46,323 nt of DNA, from positions 1 through 46,323 of the forward strand of contig JAFANP010000003.1 of the NCBI GenBank assembly GCA_019232625.1, in the 5' to 3' direction. A model generated the notes under the pieces. That model did no database searches, was not told the origin of the DNA, and was given only the letters and a program-made list of their open reading frames with translations. Source of the stretch: Alphaproteobacteria bacterium (GTDB lineage Bacteria; Pseudomonadota; Alphaproteobacteria; Sphingomonadales; Sphingomonadaceae). Within the stretch, counting starts at the first letter, position 1. Each line of letters opens with the position of its first letter. Below are positions 17,448-24,362 of the stretch, in pieces. The position numbers were made by a program, and so were the translations under genes.

Positions 17448-18293
17448 TCAGCTTCCCGGCCGCCGGGCCATGAAGGCCAGCCGCTCGAACAGCATGACGT
17501 CCTGCTCGTTCTTGAGGAGGGCGCCGTGGAGCGGGGGGATCGCCTTCTTCGGGTCCTGCGACTGAAGAACGTCGAGCGGCAGGTCCTCGTGGAGGAGGAG
17601 CTTCAGCCAGTCGATCAGCTCGCTCGTCGACGGCTTCTTCTTGAGGCCCGGCACCTCGCGGACCTGGTAGAAGATGTCGAGCGCCCGGCTGACCAGCAGG
17701 CCCTGGATGCCGGGAAAGTGGACGTCGACGATCGCCTGCATGGTCTCTCGGTCGGGGAAGCGTATGTAGTGGAAGAAGCAGCGCCTCAGGAACGCGTCCG
17801 GAAGCTCCTTCTCGTTATTGGAGGTGATGACGACGATCGGCCGCTCCGCCGCGCGCACCGTCTCCCCGGTCTCGTAGACGTGGAACTCCATCCGGTCCAA
17901 TTCCTGGAGGAGGTCGTTGGGGAATTCGATGTCCGCCTTGTCGATCTCGTCGATGAGCAGGACGGGGAGCGCGGGCGAGGTGAACGCCTCCCACAATTTG
18001 CCGCGGCGTATGTAATTGGCGATGTCGTGGACCCGCGGGTCGCCGAGCTGGCCGTCGCGCAGCCGGGCAACCGCGTCATATTCGTAGAGCCCCTGGTGCG
18101 CCTTCGTCGTCGACTTGACGTGCCATTCGATCAGAGGCGCGCCGAGCGCGCCGGCGATCTCGTGGGCGAGGATGGTCTTGCCCGTCCCCGGCTCGCCCTT
18201 GACGAGCAGCGGGCGGCGCAGGGTGACGGCCGCGTTGACCGCGACCTTGAGGTCGTCGGTGGCGACGTAATCGGGGGTGCCTTCGAAGCGCAT
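17448..18293 (-). CDS. MoxR family AAA+ ATPase
   Basis: This 281-residue MoxR-type ATPase has Walker A GEPGTGKT (33-40), Walker B VLLIDEID (111-118), sensor 1 in VVITSNNEKELPDAF and the arginine segment LRRCFFHYIRFP. MoxR proteins act with VWA proteins as chaperones that activate or insert cofactors into enzyme complexes; the CoxE-like protein at 11378-12559 is the likely partner. The start at 18293 (MRFEGTPDYV) fits the family; a longer frame upstream is a shadow of the next gene. Confidence 0.93.
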   Translation of the reverse strand: MRFEGTPDYVATDDLKVAVNAAVTLRRPLLVKGEPGTGKTILAHEIAGALGAPLIEWHVKSTTKAHQGLYEYDAVARLRDGQLGDPRVHDIANYIRRGKLWEAFTSPALPVLLIDEIDKADIEFPNDLLQELDRMEFHVYETGETVRAAERPIVVITSNNEKELPDAFLRRCFFHYIRFPDRETMQAIVDVHFPGIQGLLVSRALDIFYQVREVPGLKKKPSTSELIDWLKLLLHEDLPLDVLQSQDPKKAIPPLHGALLKNEQDVMLFERLAFMARRPGS

Positions 18294-18339
18294 GGAGGCG
18301 GGATAGGGGGCCGGGGAAGGCGAGGCAAGCGCGCCGGCC

Positions 18340-18418
18340 CGTCGCCCCGGCGAAGGCGGGGATCTCAGGTCGGAAAAGGCGCCGCCTCCGCGAGGCGCCG
18401 GCCCGAGCCGGGGCGACG
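18340..18418. repeat. Inverted repeat pair between MoxR and hypothetical gene
   Basis: CGTCGCCCCGGC (18340-18351) and its exact reverse complement (18407-18418) flank a GC-rich spacer that has its own inverted repeat (GGCGCCG/CGGCGCC type). It fills the 133-bp gap and is another member of the dispersed hairpin class. Confidence 0.55.
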
Positions 18419-18426
18419 GAAGCGCG

Positions 18427-19101
18427 TCAGGCGGCGGCGCGGGCCTGGCTGCGCGTCTCGAGCAGGTCCCACAGGCCGTAATGCTGGACGAGGATCTGCT
18501 GCGCGCCGAACAGCAAAGCGCGGCCGGCCGGCGGGGCGGCCGCGAAGGCGTCGGCGACGGAGGCGACGAGCGCCGGATCGGCGGCGCGATAGGCGGGCGG
18601 CTCGATCCCCAGGCGGTGGGCTGCGGCGTCGAGCGCGCGGCGGATCGCCGCCCAGTCGAGCACCACCGCCATCGCCGCGCCGAGCGCGCAGCCGTTGCGC
18701 TCCGAGCAGGCGAGCATCTCGATGGCGTGGCGCTGGCCGAGCACCGCGGCGTCGCTGTCGCCGGCGCCGGGCGTGGAGGGGAGGGGGCCGGCGGCGACGG
18801 CGAGCCTGGCGAGATAGGCGCGCTCCCCGGCAAAGGCGTAGGCGGCTTCGGCGAGCCAGGCCCGCGCCCCGCGGTCGACGGTGCGGTCGGCGGCATGGTC
18901 GACGACCCCGGGATAGCGGCCGTGGAGGATGCACAGGAAGTGGAGCAGGTCGGCGAGGTTGCGCGAGCCTTCGGGCGGCGCGGCGAGGGCCGGCGATCGC
19001 GGCCAGGGATGGGCGGCGCTGCCTTCGGCGGCGACGCAGGCGAGCAGCGTGGCGCCGGGCCGGGCCGGGGCCGCCGCCGTGCCGAGCGAAGCTGAAGCCA
19101 T
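18427..19101 (-). CDS. Conserved hypothetical helical protein
   Basis: This 224-residue alanine-rich, mainly helical protein shows no membrane segment. Distinct parts are NLADLLHFLCILHGRYPGVV, ERAYLARLAVAAG and GQRHAIEMLACSERNGCALG. I believe it belongs to a sphingomonad-restricted family but cannot name a function. Start at 19101, chosen because GGGAGGG lies 6-7 bases upstream; an ATG at 19125 is less well placed. It lies upstream of the MoxR gene on the same strand, separated by an inverted repeat. Confidence 0.7.
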   Translation of the reverse strand: MASASLGTAAAPARPGATLLACVAAEGSAAHPWPRSPALAAPPEGSRNLADLLHFLCILHGRYPGVVDHAADRTVDRGARAWLAEAAYAFAGERAYLARLAVAAGPLPSTPGAGDSDAAVLGQRHAIEMLACSERNGCALGAAMAVVLDWAAIRRALDAAAHRLGIEPPAYRAADPALVASVADAFAAAPPAGRALLFGAQQILVQHYGLWDLLETRSQARAAA

Positions 19102-19307
19102 TCCATGCCCTCCCGAAAGCCGCATGCCACGGCCTTACGCGCCCTCCCCTATATCAATGCCGTAAAGACGCGGTTTACGCGGCGTTAGGACCGGCGAAAG
19201 GGCGCCCGTCCGTCCCTCCCGGCGGTCGGGCGCCCCCGGAGCGCCGATCCTTCGCACGGCGGCGCGGATCGGGCTCCTGGCCGGCGAGGCGGGGCTCGGG
19301 CCCCGGA

Positions 19308-19625
19308 TCAGGCGGCGACGGCGAAGGGCTCGGCCTCGTCCTGCGCCTCGGCGGCCACCGCCGGGGCGGGGAGCGGCTCGGCGGCGGCGGCGGCGGGGCG
19401 CGGGTTGGGCGCCAGCCAGCGCGACGCGGCGACGAGCAGGCCGAGGGCGAGATAGAGGCCGATGACCGCGGCCGGGTTCCACAGCAGGGAAACGGCGAAG
19501 GCGATGCGCAGCCAATTGGCGTTGAAGCGGAAATCCTCGCCGAGCGCCTCGCACACCCCGAGCAGGGTGTCGTGGCGGGTGAGGAGGCTGGGCTGGGGGA
19601 GCGGCTGGGGCTGGGGGCTGGACAT
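19308..19625 (-). CDS. PspC domain membrane protein
   Basis: This 105-residue protein has the PspC domain at about 15-70: LLTRHDTLLGVCEALGEDF followed by NANWLRIAFAVSLLWNPAAV and a second hydrophobic segment GLYLALGLLVAAS. PspC-domain proteins sit in the inner membrane and take part in envelope stress responses in other bacteria. The tail is alanine/proline-rich. ATG at 19625 is preceded by AGGAAGGAAGAAG; a longer frame upstream is not supported. Confidence 0.85.
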   Translation of the reverse strand: MSSPQPQPLPQPSLLTRHDTLLGVCEALGEDFRFNANWLRIAFAVSLLWNPAAVIGLYLALGLLVAASRWLAPNPRPAAAAAEPLPAPAVAAEAQDEAEPFAVAA

Positions 19626-19847
19626 CGGCTTCTTCCTTCCTGGCATCTGGGTGACGATGCGGGCCGAAACCCGCCACATCGCCCCCCTCAGCACAAGCCG
19701 TGCCAAACCGGCATTCTCTCCTCTTCGCAAACACTTACGCCCCAGGGGCGACAAGATCGTTCCGGCCCCGACCCGGAACCTAAGCCAACATTTGGCAAAT
19801 TTCGCCATCCGTCCGCCCCGGCGGAGAGGGGGACGCCGGCGTCCGCC

Positions 19848-20267
19848 TCACTCCATCTCGAAGCTGCGCGACAGGCCGTCGGACATGCCGAGGATCAGCG
19901 CCCGCACCCCCGGCGCGACGCCGGGCGGGAGGACGGAGCCGAGCTCCGCACGCGCCCTCAAATAGCCGGCGCTGACGCGGACCAGCTGCATCGACCATTC
20001 GGGAAAGGAGCGCCGCGCGATCGCCTGTTCGTGGCGTATCTCGATCGCCGAATGCCGCCGGTCCGCGTGCAGCCGCGCCATCAGGTCGTCGATCGCCTCG
20101 GGCGCGCCCTCGAGTATCTGAAGGAATCGGGTGCCGTCGAAGGCGAGCAGCCCGGTGATCCCGTCGAGCGCGTTCAGCTCCAGCGCGATCTGGTGGATGT
20201 CGAGCACGTCCCGCGCCTTGATGTCGATGCTCGCACGGCTGGTATAGGTCAGTGTCTTCAAGCCCAT
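19848..20267 (-). CDS. BLUF domain blue-light photoreceptor (PixD-like)
   Basis: This single-domain 139-residue protein of the BLUF family binds FAD and senses blue light. The photocycle residues are present at the expected spacing: Y8, N32, Q50, W91 and M93, corresponding to AppA Y21, N45, Q63, W104 and M106. The FAD-site segment is GITGLLAFDGTRFLQILEG. There is no output domain, so it must act through a partner protein; none is recognised next to it. It stands alone between the PspC gene and the aspartyl protease gene. Confidence 0.95.
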   Translation of the reverse strand: MGLKTLTYTSRASIDIKARDVLDIHQIALELNALDGITGLLAFDGTRFLQILEGAPEAIDDLMARLHADRRHSAIEIRHEQAIARRSFPEWSMQLVRVSAGYLRARAELGSVLPPGVAPGVRALILGMSDGLSRSFEME

Positions 20268-20383
20268 GCCGCGCCTCCCCGCGACCCGTCTCCGCGCCTT
20301 ACGCCGCGAGAATCGGCGCCCCCGCCCGCGGAGGATCGACGGGGACGCGTGTCTTGTGCTCGAAAGCGAGCGCCGCTCAAAGG

Positions 20384-20421
20384 GGGGACACGCATTTTTT
20401 CGCGAAGAATCACGTGTCCCC
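20384..20421. repeat. Inverted repeat ending in GGGGACAC/GTGTCCCC
   Basis: GGGGACACG (20384-20392) and CGTGTCCCC (20413-20421) enclose a 20-nt spacer. The GGGGACA...TGTCCCC ends match those of the palindrome at 21730-21777, suggesting one repeat family, perhaps REP sequences mobilised by a tyrosine transposase elsewhere in the genome. No gene lies in 20268-20475. Confidence 0.6.
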
Positions 20422-20475
20422 GGACGCTTACCCGGATGCCGCGGCTCTCCGCCCGCCCGCCGCCCGCCCCGCCGC

Positions 20476-21630
20476 CTAGTGCGCGCAGGCCTCCGGGGCG
20501 GAGGAGAGGCGGGTCAGGGAGACGGAGGAGACGACGTTGATCGCGACGAGCTGCTTGCAGCGCCTCAGCTGGAAGCGGACCTTGCGCGCCCGAAAGTCGA
20601 GCGAGACGCGGCGGAAGGTCTCGAGGAGGTCGGTGCCGAGCAGGAGGGCGGGCCGGTCGGAGAGGCCGAACGCCTCGAAGGGCGGCACGTCGGCGAAGGC
20701 CATCGGCACGTTCGCCAAGGTGACCGGGCCGAGACGCAGCTCGTCGATCGTGCCCACCTGCAGCTCCATCTCCTTGCCGGTGACTCCGATCGCGGTGATC
20801 TTGCGCAGATTGGCGTGGCGGCGCATCAGCTTGTCGCGCAGCGCCTTGTTGCCGATGGTGATCTGCGAGCCGGTGTCGACCACCGCGTCGAGCGACAGGC
20901 CGCCGATGCGGACGTGGGTGAGGATCAGCTGGCCGCGGCGCAGCTGCGCGACGACGACGATCTCGCCCGGCTCCCGGCGCGGCGGCCTCGCCGCGTCCTC
21001 GACCTTGATGAGGTGCTTCTCGAAGTCGAGCATCAGGCGCTGGCGGCGCAGCGCGTCGATCCCGATCATCCCCGCCCCGCCGACGTCGAGCTCGCGGAGC
21101 GCCGGGAGCTGGAGGTCGCGGATCGTGCTCGGGCCGACGCTGAGCGAGTCGACCTTGACCCGGTCGACGATGTTGCGGTCGGTCATGTTGTTGAGCAGTG
21201 CCGGCGTGCCGAGCGGCAGCTCGAGGTCGCGGGCGATGTGCAGCCCCACCACCGACGTGTCGGCGCCGCTGTCGACGACGAAGGAATAGGGGCCGCGGCC
21301 GTTCACCCGCACGTCGACGCTGAGCCGGGTCTCGACCTCGCGCGCCGCGACGTCGTCGCCGCCGATGGTCAGAGTGTCGTCGATCTCCGCCGGCGTGAGC
21401 GGCGCCATCGCCCCGGCGGACGGGGGCGCGGGCCGCGGCTTGTGGATCTTGGGCGGCTCCCCGCCCGCGCCGCCGCCGGCGGCGAGGAGCGAGGCGGCGA
21501 GCGCGAGCGCGAGGAGGGCGCGGGCGCGGGCGCTGGAGCTGGAGCTGGAGCTGGGGCGGGGGCGGGCGCTGGAGCTCGCGCGGGCGCTGGGGACGGCGCG
21601 GGCGTGGGGGCTGGGGCGGCGGATCGGCAT
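20476..21630 (-). CDS. Exported retropepsin-like protease with two aspartyl domains
   Basis: This 384-residue protein has a long, odd N-terminus: about 35 basic and serine-rich residues with a seven-serine run, then a hydrophobic segment (ALLALALAASLLAAGGG) that could be a signal peptide or anchor. Two retropepsin-like domains follow, each with a catalytic Asp motif: FVVDSGADTS (D120) and AVVDTGSQIT (D252), each with a matching LLGTD/MIGID-type strand. A double domain could form the active dimer within one chain. The N-terminal low complexity is encoded by GCTGGA/GGGGCT-type repeats (about 21530-21615). ATG at 21630 follows an AAAGGAGA ribosome site. Confidence 0.88.
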   Translation of the reverse strand: MPIRRPSPHARAVPSARASSSARPRPSSSSSSSARARALLALALAASLLAAGGGAGGEPPKIHKPRPAPPSAGAMAPLTPAEIDDTLTIGGDDVAAREVETRLSVDVRVNGRGPYSFVVDSGADTSVVGLHIARDLELPLGTPALLNNMTDRNIVDRVKVDSLSVGPSTIRDLQLPALRELDVGGAGMIGIDALRRQRLMLDFEKHLIKVEDAARPPRREPGEIVVVAQLRRGQLILTHVRIGGLSLDAVVDTGSQITIGNKALRDKLMRRHANLRKITAIGVTGKEMELQVGTIDELRLGPVTLANVPMAFADVPPFEAFGLSDRPALLLGTDLLETFRRVSLDFRARKVRFQLRRCKQLVAINVVSSVSLTRLSSAPEACAH

Positions 21631-21729
21631 CGTCTCCTTTCCGGGCGGCGGACGAACGGAGGCTAGCGCCCCCGCGCGGCTTTCCAAGCCCCGCGCGACC
21701 AAAGCGCCTTCCGACGCTGCGGGCGCACA

Positions 21730-21777
21730 CGGGGACAGTCTGGTGACAGTCACGTGACTGTCACCAGACTGTCCCCG
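21730..21777. repeat. Perfect 48-bp palindrome
   Basis: The sequence from 21730 to 21777 equals its own reverse complement without a single mismatch; the centre is CAC|GTG at 21753/21754. It lies in the 159-bp gap between the small exported-protein gene (stop 21790) and the protease gene (start 21630), both minus strand. There is no loop and no T-run, so a plain terminator is unlikely. The GGGGACA/TGTCCCC ends match the repeat at 20384-20421. Confidence 0.9.
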
Positions 21778-21789
21778 GGCACCCGGGCT

Positions 21790-22047
21790 TCACGCGATGA
21801 CCCGGACGCCTTCCCTCGCCCATTCCCGGTCGACGTCGACGCCCTGGTCGGACCATTGCCGCCGGGTCCAGCACAGGACGCGCTCGATCAGGCTGCCCGT
21901 GGCGGGCTCCACCCGAAGGCAATATCGCGCCTCCGGACCGGCCGCCGGAGCCCCCGCAAGGACCTCCCGTTCGGGCGGCCGCGCCGCCGCCGGCGAACCG
22001 GCGACCAGGATCAGGCCGAGAGCGGCGGCCAGTCTCCGGTGGTTCAT
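21790..22047 (-). CDS. Small exported protein with a cysteine pair
   Basis: This 85-residue protein has an N-terminal signal peptide (LAAALGLILVAGSPAAARP) and a mature part of about 60 residues with two cysteines (YCLRVEPATG and RVLCWTRRQW) that could form a disulphide in the periplasm. The family is unknown to me. A GGAGGAG ribosome site precedes the ATG at 22047. It follows the neighbouring small exported-protein gene on the same strand at about 100 bp. Confidence 0.7.
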   Translation of the reverse strand: MNHRRLAAALGLILVAGSPAAARPPEREVLAGAPAAGPEARYCLRVEPATGSLIERVLCWTRRQWSDQGVDVDREWAREGVRVIA

Positions 22048-22150
22048 CGTCCGTCTCCTCCATCCGTTTCCCGCAGCCGCAGCCACCGCCGGGAGACCGG
22101 CGCCTCTTCCCCGATCGGCGCCGCCGCCTGGAGCCCGGCGGCGCGCCTCG

Positions 22151-22489
22151 TCAGCCGGACACCCGGTTCGGCCGGGGCGGAGGCGTGGTCCCGTCGTCCT
22201 TGTAGGTCGCCTGGTCGCTGCACACCCCGGCGCTCCGGCAGTCCTGGTGGCCGTGATCGTGCTCCGACCGGTCCGTCCCGCTGGGCGCGGTCGACGTTCC
22301 GTTCGAAGTGCCCTCCTGCGACCGCCGGTCCAGTATCTCCTGGCGCGTCCGGTCGTAGCCGGCCTGAACGTCGGGGTCGTGGGTCGGGTTGGGATCGCGC
22401 GGCGGCGCCTTGGGCTGCGCATGGGCGGCCGGCGCCGCCAGGGCGGCCAGGGCGATCAGCGAGGCGGCAAACCAGGTGCGAGCGTTCAT
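22151..22489 (-). CDS. Small exported hydrophilic protein
   Basis: This 112-residue protein has a signal peptide (WFAASLIALAALAAPAAHAQ) and a hydrophilic, probably disordered mature part rich in Pro, Asp, Ser and Thr, with two cysteines (DCRSAGVC). It shows no recognised domain. ATG at 22489 has GGGAGG close upstream. Its similarity in layout to the downstream 85-residue gene suggests related periplasmic roles, but no function can be given. Confidence 0.7.
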   Translation of the reverse strand: MNARTWFAASLIALAALAAPAAHAQPKAPPRDPNPTHDPDVQAGYDRTRQEILDRRSQEGTSNGTSTAPSGTDRSEHDHGHQDCRSAGVCSDQATYKDDGTTPPPRPNRVSG

Positions 22490-22820
22490 AACTGCCTCCC
22501 TTGAGAGAGATGCATGGCCGTGCTCGGCACTCCCCCATAGCAGATTTCGTCCGGGCCGGACAGCCGGCGACCCGCCGACGCAGCGCGGGCGCGAGGAGGG
22601 AACAGGTTGGCGGCGAGGGACAGCCGTCGTGGCCGCCGAGCGCCCTTCCAGTGACCGTCGCGCCCTCTGGCGACAGTCACGCGGCCGTCTCCAGCTCTCC
22701 CCCTCCGGATCCTCCCCTGCATTCGCAGGGGAGGGGGACCGGCCGAAGGGTGGTGGAGGGGCCGCGCGAAGCGCGGAAGGAGGATCGAGGGGAAGGGCTC
22801 AGCCGGCGCGAACCGCGCTC
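22490..22820. repeat. Non-coding gap with hairpin repeats
   Basis: No gene is seen. An imperfect inverted repeat at 22651-22661/22670-22680 (GTGACCGTCGC against GCGACAGTCAC, one mismatch) recalls the inner part of the palindrome at 21730-21777. A perfect 10-bp hairpin with a 4-nt loop at 22711-22734, followed to about 22790 by GGTGGTGGAGGGGCC and GCGCGAAGCGCGG, belongs to the same hairpin class as 2436-2553. Confidence 0.65.
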
Positions 22821-23096
22821 CTAGCGCAGCTGGCTGTCCTTGCTTCCGCGCCGGTTGATCCCGACGGTCGGCGTCCGAGCGTCGCGCCCGGACTGGCAGG
22901 CGACGCAGGTCCTGGCGCCCGGCATGGCCAGCCGCCGCTTCTCGGGGATATCCTCCCCGCACTCGACGCAATGCGTCTCGCCCTCGCCGGCCGAAGCCGC
23001 CGCGGCGAGCCGCGCCCGCGCCGCCAGCACCGCGTCCATCACCGTATCGTCGATCTGATCCTGCACCGCGCCATCGCGCGACCAGCCGCCTGCCAT
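22821..23096 (-). CDS. DksA/TraR C4 zinc-finger protein
   Basis: This 91-residue protein ends in a DksA/TraR-type zinc finger with cysteines C43, C46, C64 and C67 (HCVECGEDIPEKRR, TCVACQSG). The N-terminal helix is short, as in TraR/YbiI-like proteins, so it probably enters the RNA polymerase secondary channel or is a stand-alone small regulator; the family is known for this but individual small members are poorly studied. It is the last clearly chromosomal-type gene before the AT-richer segment. Confidence 0.9.
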   Translation of the reverse strand: MAGGWSRDGAVQDQIDDTVMDAVLAARARLAAAASAGEGETHCVECGEDIPEKRRLAMPGARTCVACQSGRDARTPTVGINRRGSKDSQLR

Positions 23097-23522
23097 CGGG
23101 GGCTCCTGTTTTTGTCCTGTTGCTGAAGGGAGATGGGGTCCGGGGGGTGGTTTTTCCAGCCTGGAGCGCCGAGCGGAAGGGAGGGCTTGCGAAGCAAGGC
23201 CGAGCTTCGGCGAGAGACGCGGCCGGCGGGTCGAGAGGCCTCAGCCGCGCGAGCCCGTCCGACGCGTCGCGGAATTCAGTTCCGTGACGCTCCTTCCACT
23301 TTCATTTGTCAGCGGACAATTGCTGCTCCATTCTGGCAAACCGCGGCAGGAGCCGAAGCTGTCACGGTCCGAGGCAATCAGGCGGCTGTTGGAAACAGCT
23401 CTCGGGTGAACCAGGGGTGCAACTGGGCGTGGGGTTGGGACAGTGCGGAAGTCCGTCGATGCCGCCCCTCCGGAGTGCTCACTCGGTTGTCGATGACTGG
23501 TAAGTCTGGCAGAACTTGCATC
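23097..23522. other. Non-coding flank, transition into AT-richer DNA
   Basis: No convincing gene is seen in these 426 bases. Composition is GC-rich up to about 23280 and then mixed. An open frame runs through it into the nuclease gene, but its peptide before residue MERVPTDASE looks random. It presumably holds the promoter of the nuclease gene and the left junction of the inserted DNA. I found no direct repeat matching the right side. Confidence 0.5.
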
Positions 23523-24362
23523 ATGGAACGCGTTCCCACCGATGCCTCGGAAGGCGATGTAGAAACTCGCGTCGTCCTCCCCCTACTTACCCGTGCCGGG
23601 TACCTTGCAATTCCGTTGGAGGACATTCGAAGTAAGGGGGGTATCGCTGCGCGCGACATCGGGAAGGGCGCGAAACGTAAGGTCGGGTACATACCCGATT
23701 TTTGTGTATACAAGCAGTCGCTGCCGGTGTTCGTCATCGAAGCTAAGGCGCCTGGAAAGGACGTGTATCAAGCGTACGCCGAAGCACGCTTGTACGCTTT
23801 GGAAATCAACCGATCGTTTCCCTCGGGTTTGAATCCATGCTCTCGAGTGCTTGCCACGGACGGCATCGAAATCCTTGCCGGCCACTGGGATGCTGAACCG
23901 CTGATTTCAGTTCCCGTGTCCGACATCGATCCGGGGAGCCAGTCTTCTGAGCGCATATCCAGTCTCCTTGGAAATGATGCACTCGCTGCGCTGGCGCTGC
24001 CTATCAGCAAGGCCCTGCGTGCTCCCAACTTTAAACGGCCTTTCAACCAAGGTGCCGGGCCTAACCAGCTTGCCTCCCGGATCGAGCCTAACACCTTCGC
24101 GGCGGACCTAAGTCCCGTGTTGAGGCGCTATTTCTCTTCGCGAGATCAAACTACGGATGAGGAAATATATAGCCGAGCGTACATCTCGTCTAACGAGGTA
24201 ACGAGCTATGACCGCATTTTAGAGTCCTTTTTGAAGGCAGGCTGTCGCGGGCCAAAAGACGGACCGAGATTGTTACAAGCCGTCGGAAGTCAGAACAGAT
24301 CACTAAAACTATCACCGCGTTCAACGAGAAAAAGTCGGTGGGAGGCGACATCCAGCTCGTAA
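23523..24362 (+). pseudogene. PD-(D/E)xK nuclease module (HsdR N-terminal-like), 5' part of a frameshifted gene
   Basis: The fragment is 279 codons long. Residues 1-100 form a type I restriction HsdR-N-like nuclease domain: E14, the PD pair in GYIPDFCVY (D59), the E73-A-K75 of FVIEAKAP and Q83 in QAYAEARLYAL fit the E-(P)D-ExK-Q pattern. A linker domain runs to about residue 236 (YSRAYISSNEVTSYDRILES). After that the frame gives an unlikely peptide ending at 24362. The next frame carries a good continuation into the NTPase gene, so nuclease and NTPase were probably one protein of about 813 residues. The start is uncertain (ATG 23523 or 23493; neither has a clear ribosome site). Codon use is AT-richer than in all neighbours, indicating transfer. 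Likely role: antiviral or antiplasmid defence (inference). Confidence 0.75.

Noticed and set aside
17436-20540. A 1,034-codon open frame on the plus strand
   Set aside because: It runs antisense through MoxR, PspC and BLUF genes with recognisable domains; its peptide is Arg/Gly/Pro-rich and low-complexity.
23097-23522. Attachment-site direct repeats bounding the AT-richer gene
   Set aside because: I looked for a matching repeat between this flank and 25964-26420 and saw none; no integrase gene is present.
24209-24240. Programmed -1 frameshift signal at the TTTTT run
   Set aside because: The codons TCC TTT TTG do not form a canonical X XXY YYZ slippery site, and no clear downstream structure was recognised; a mutation or sequence error is simpler, although slippage is not excluded.
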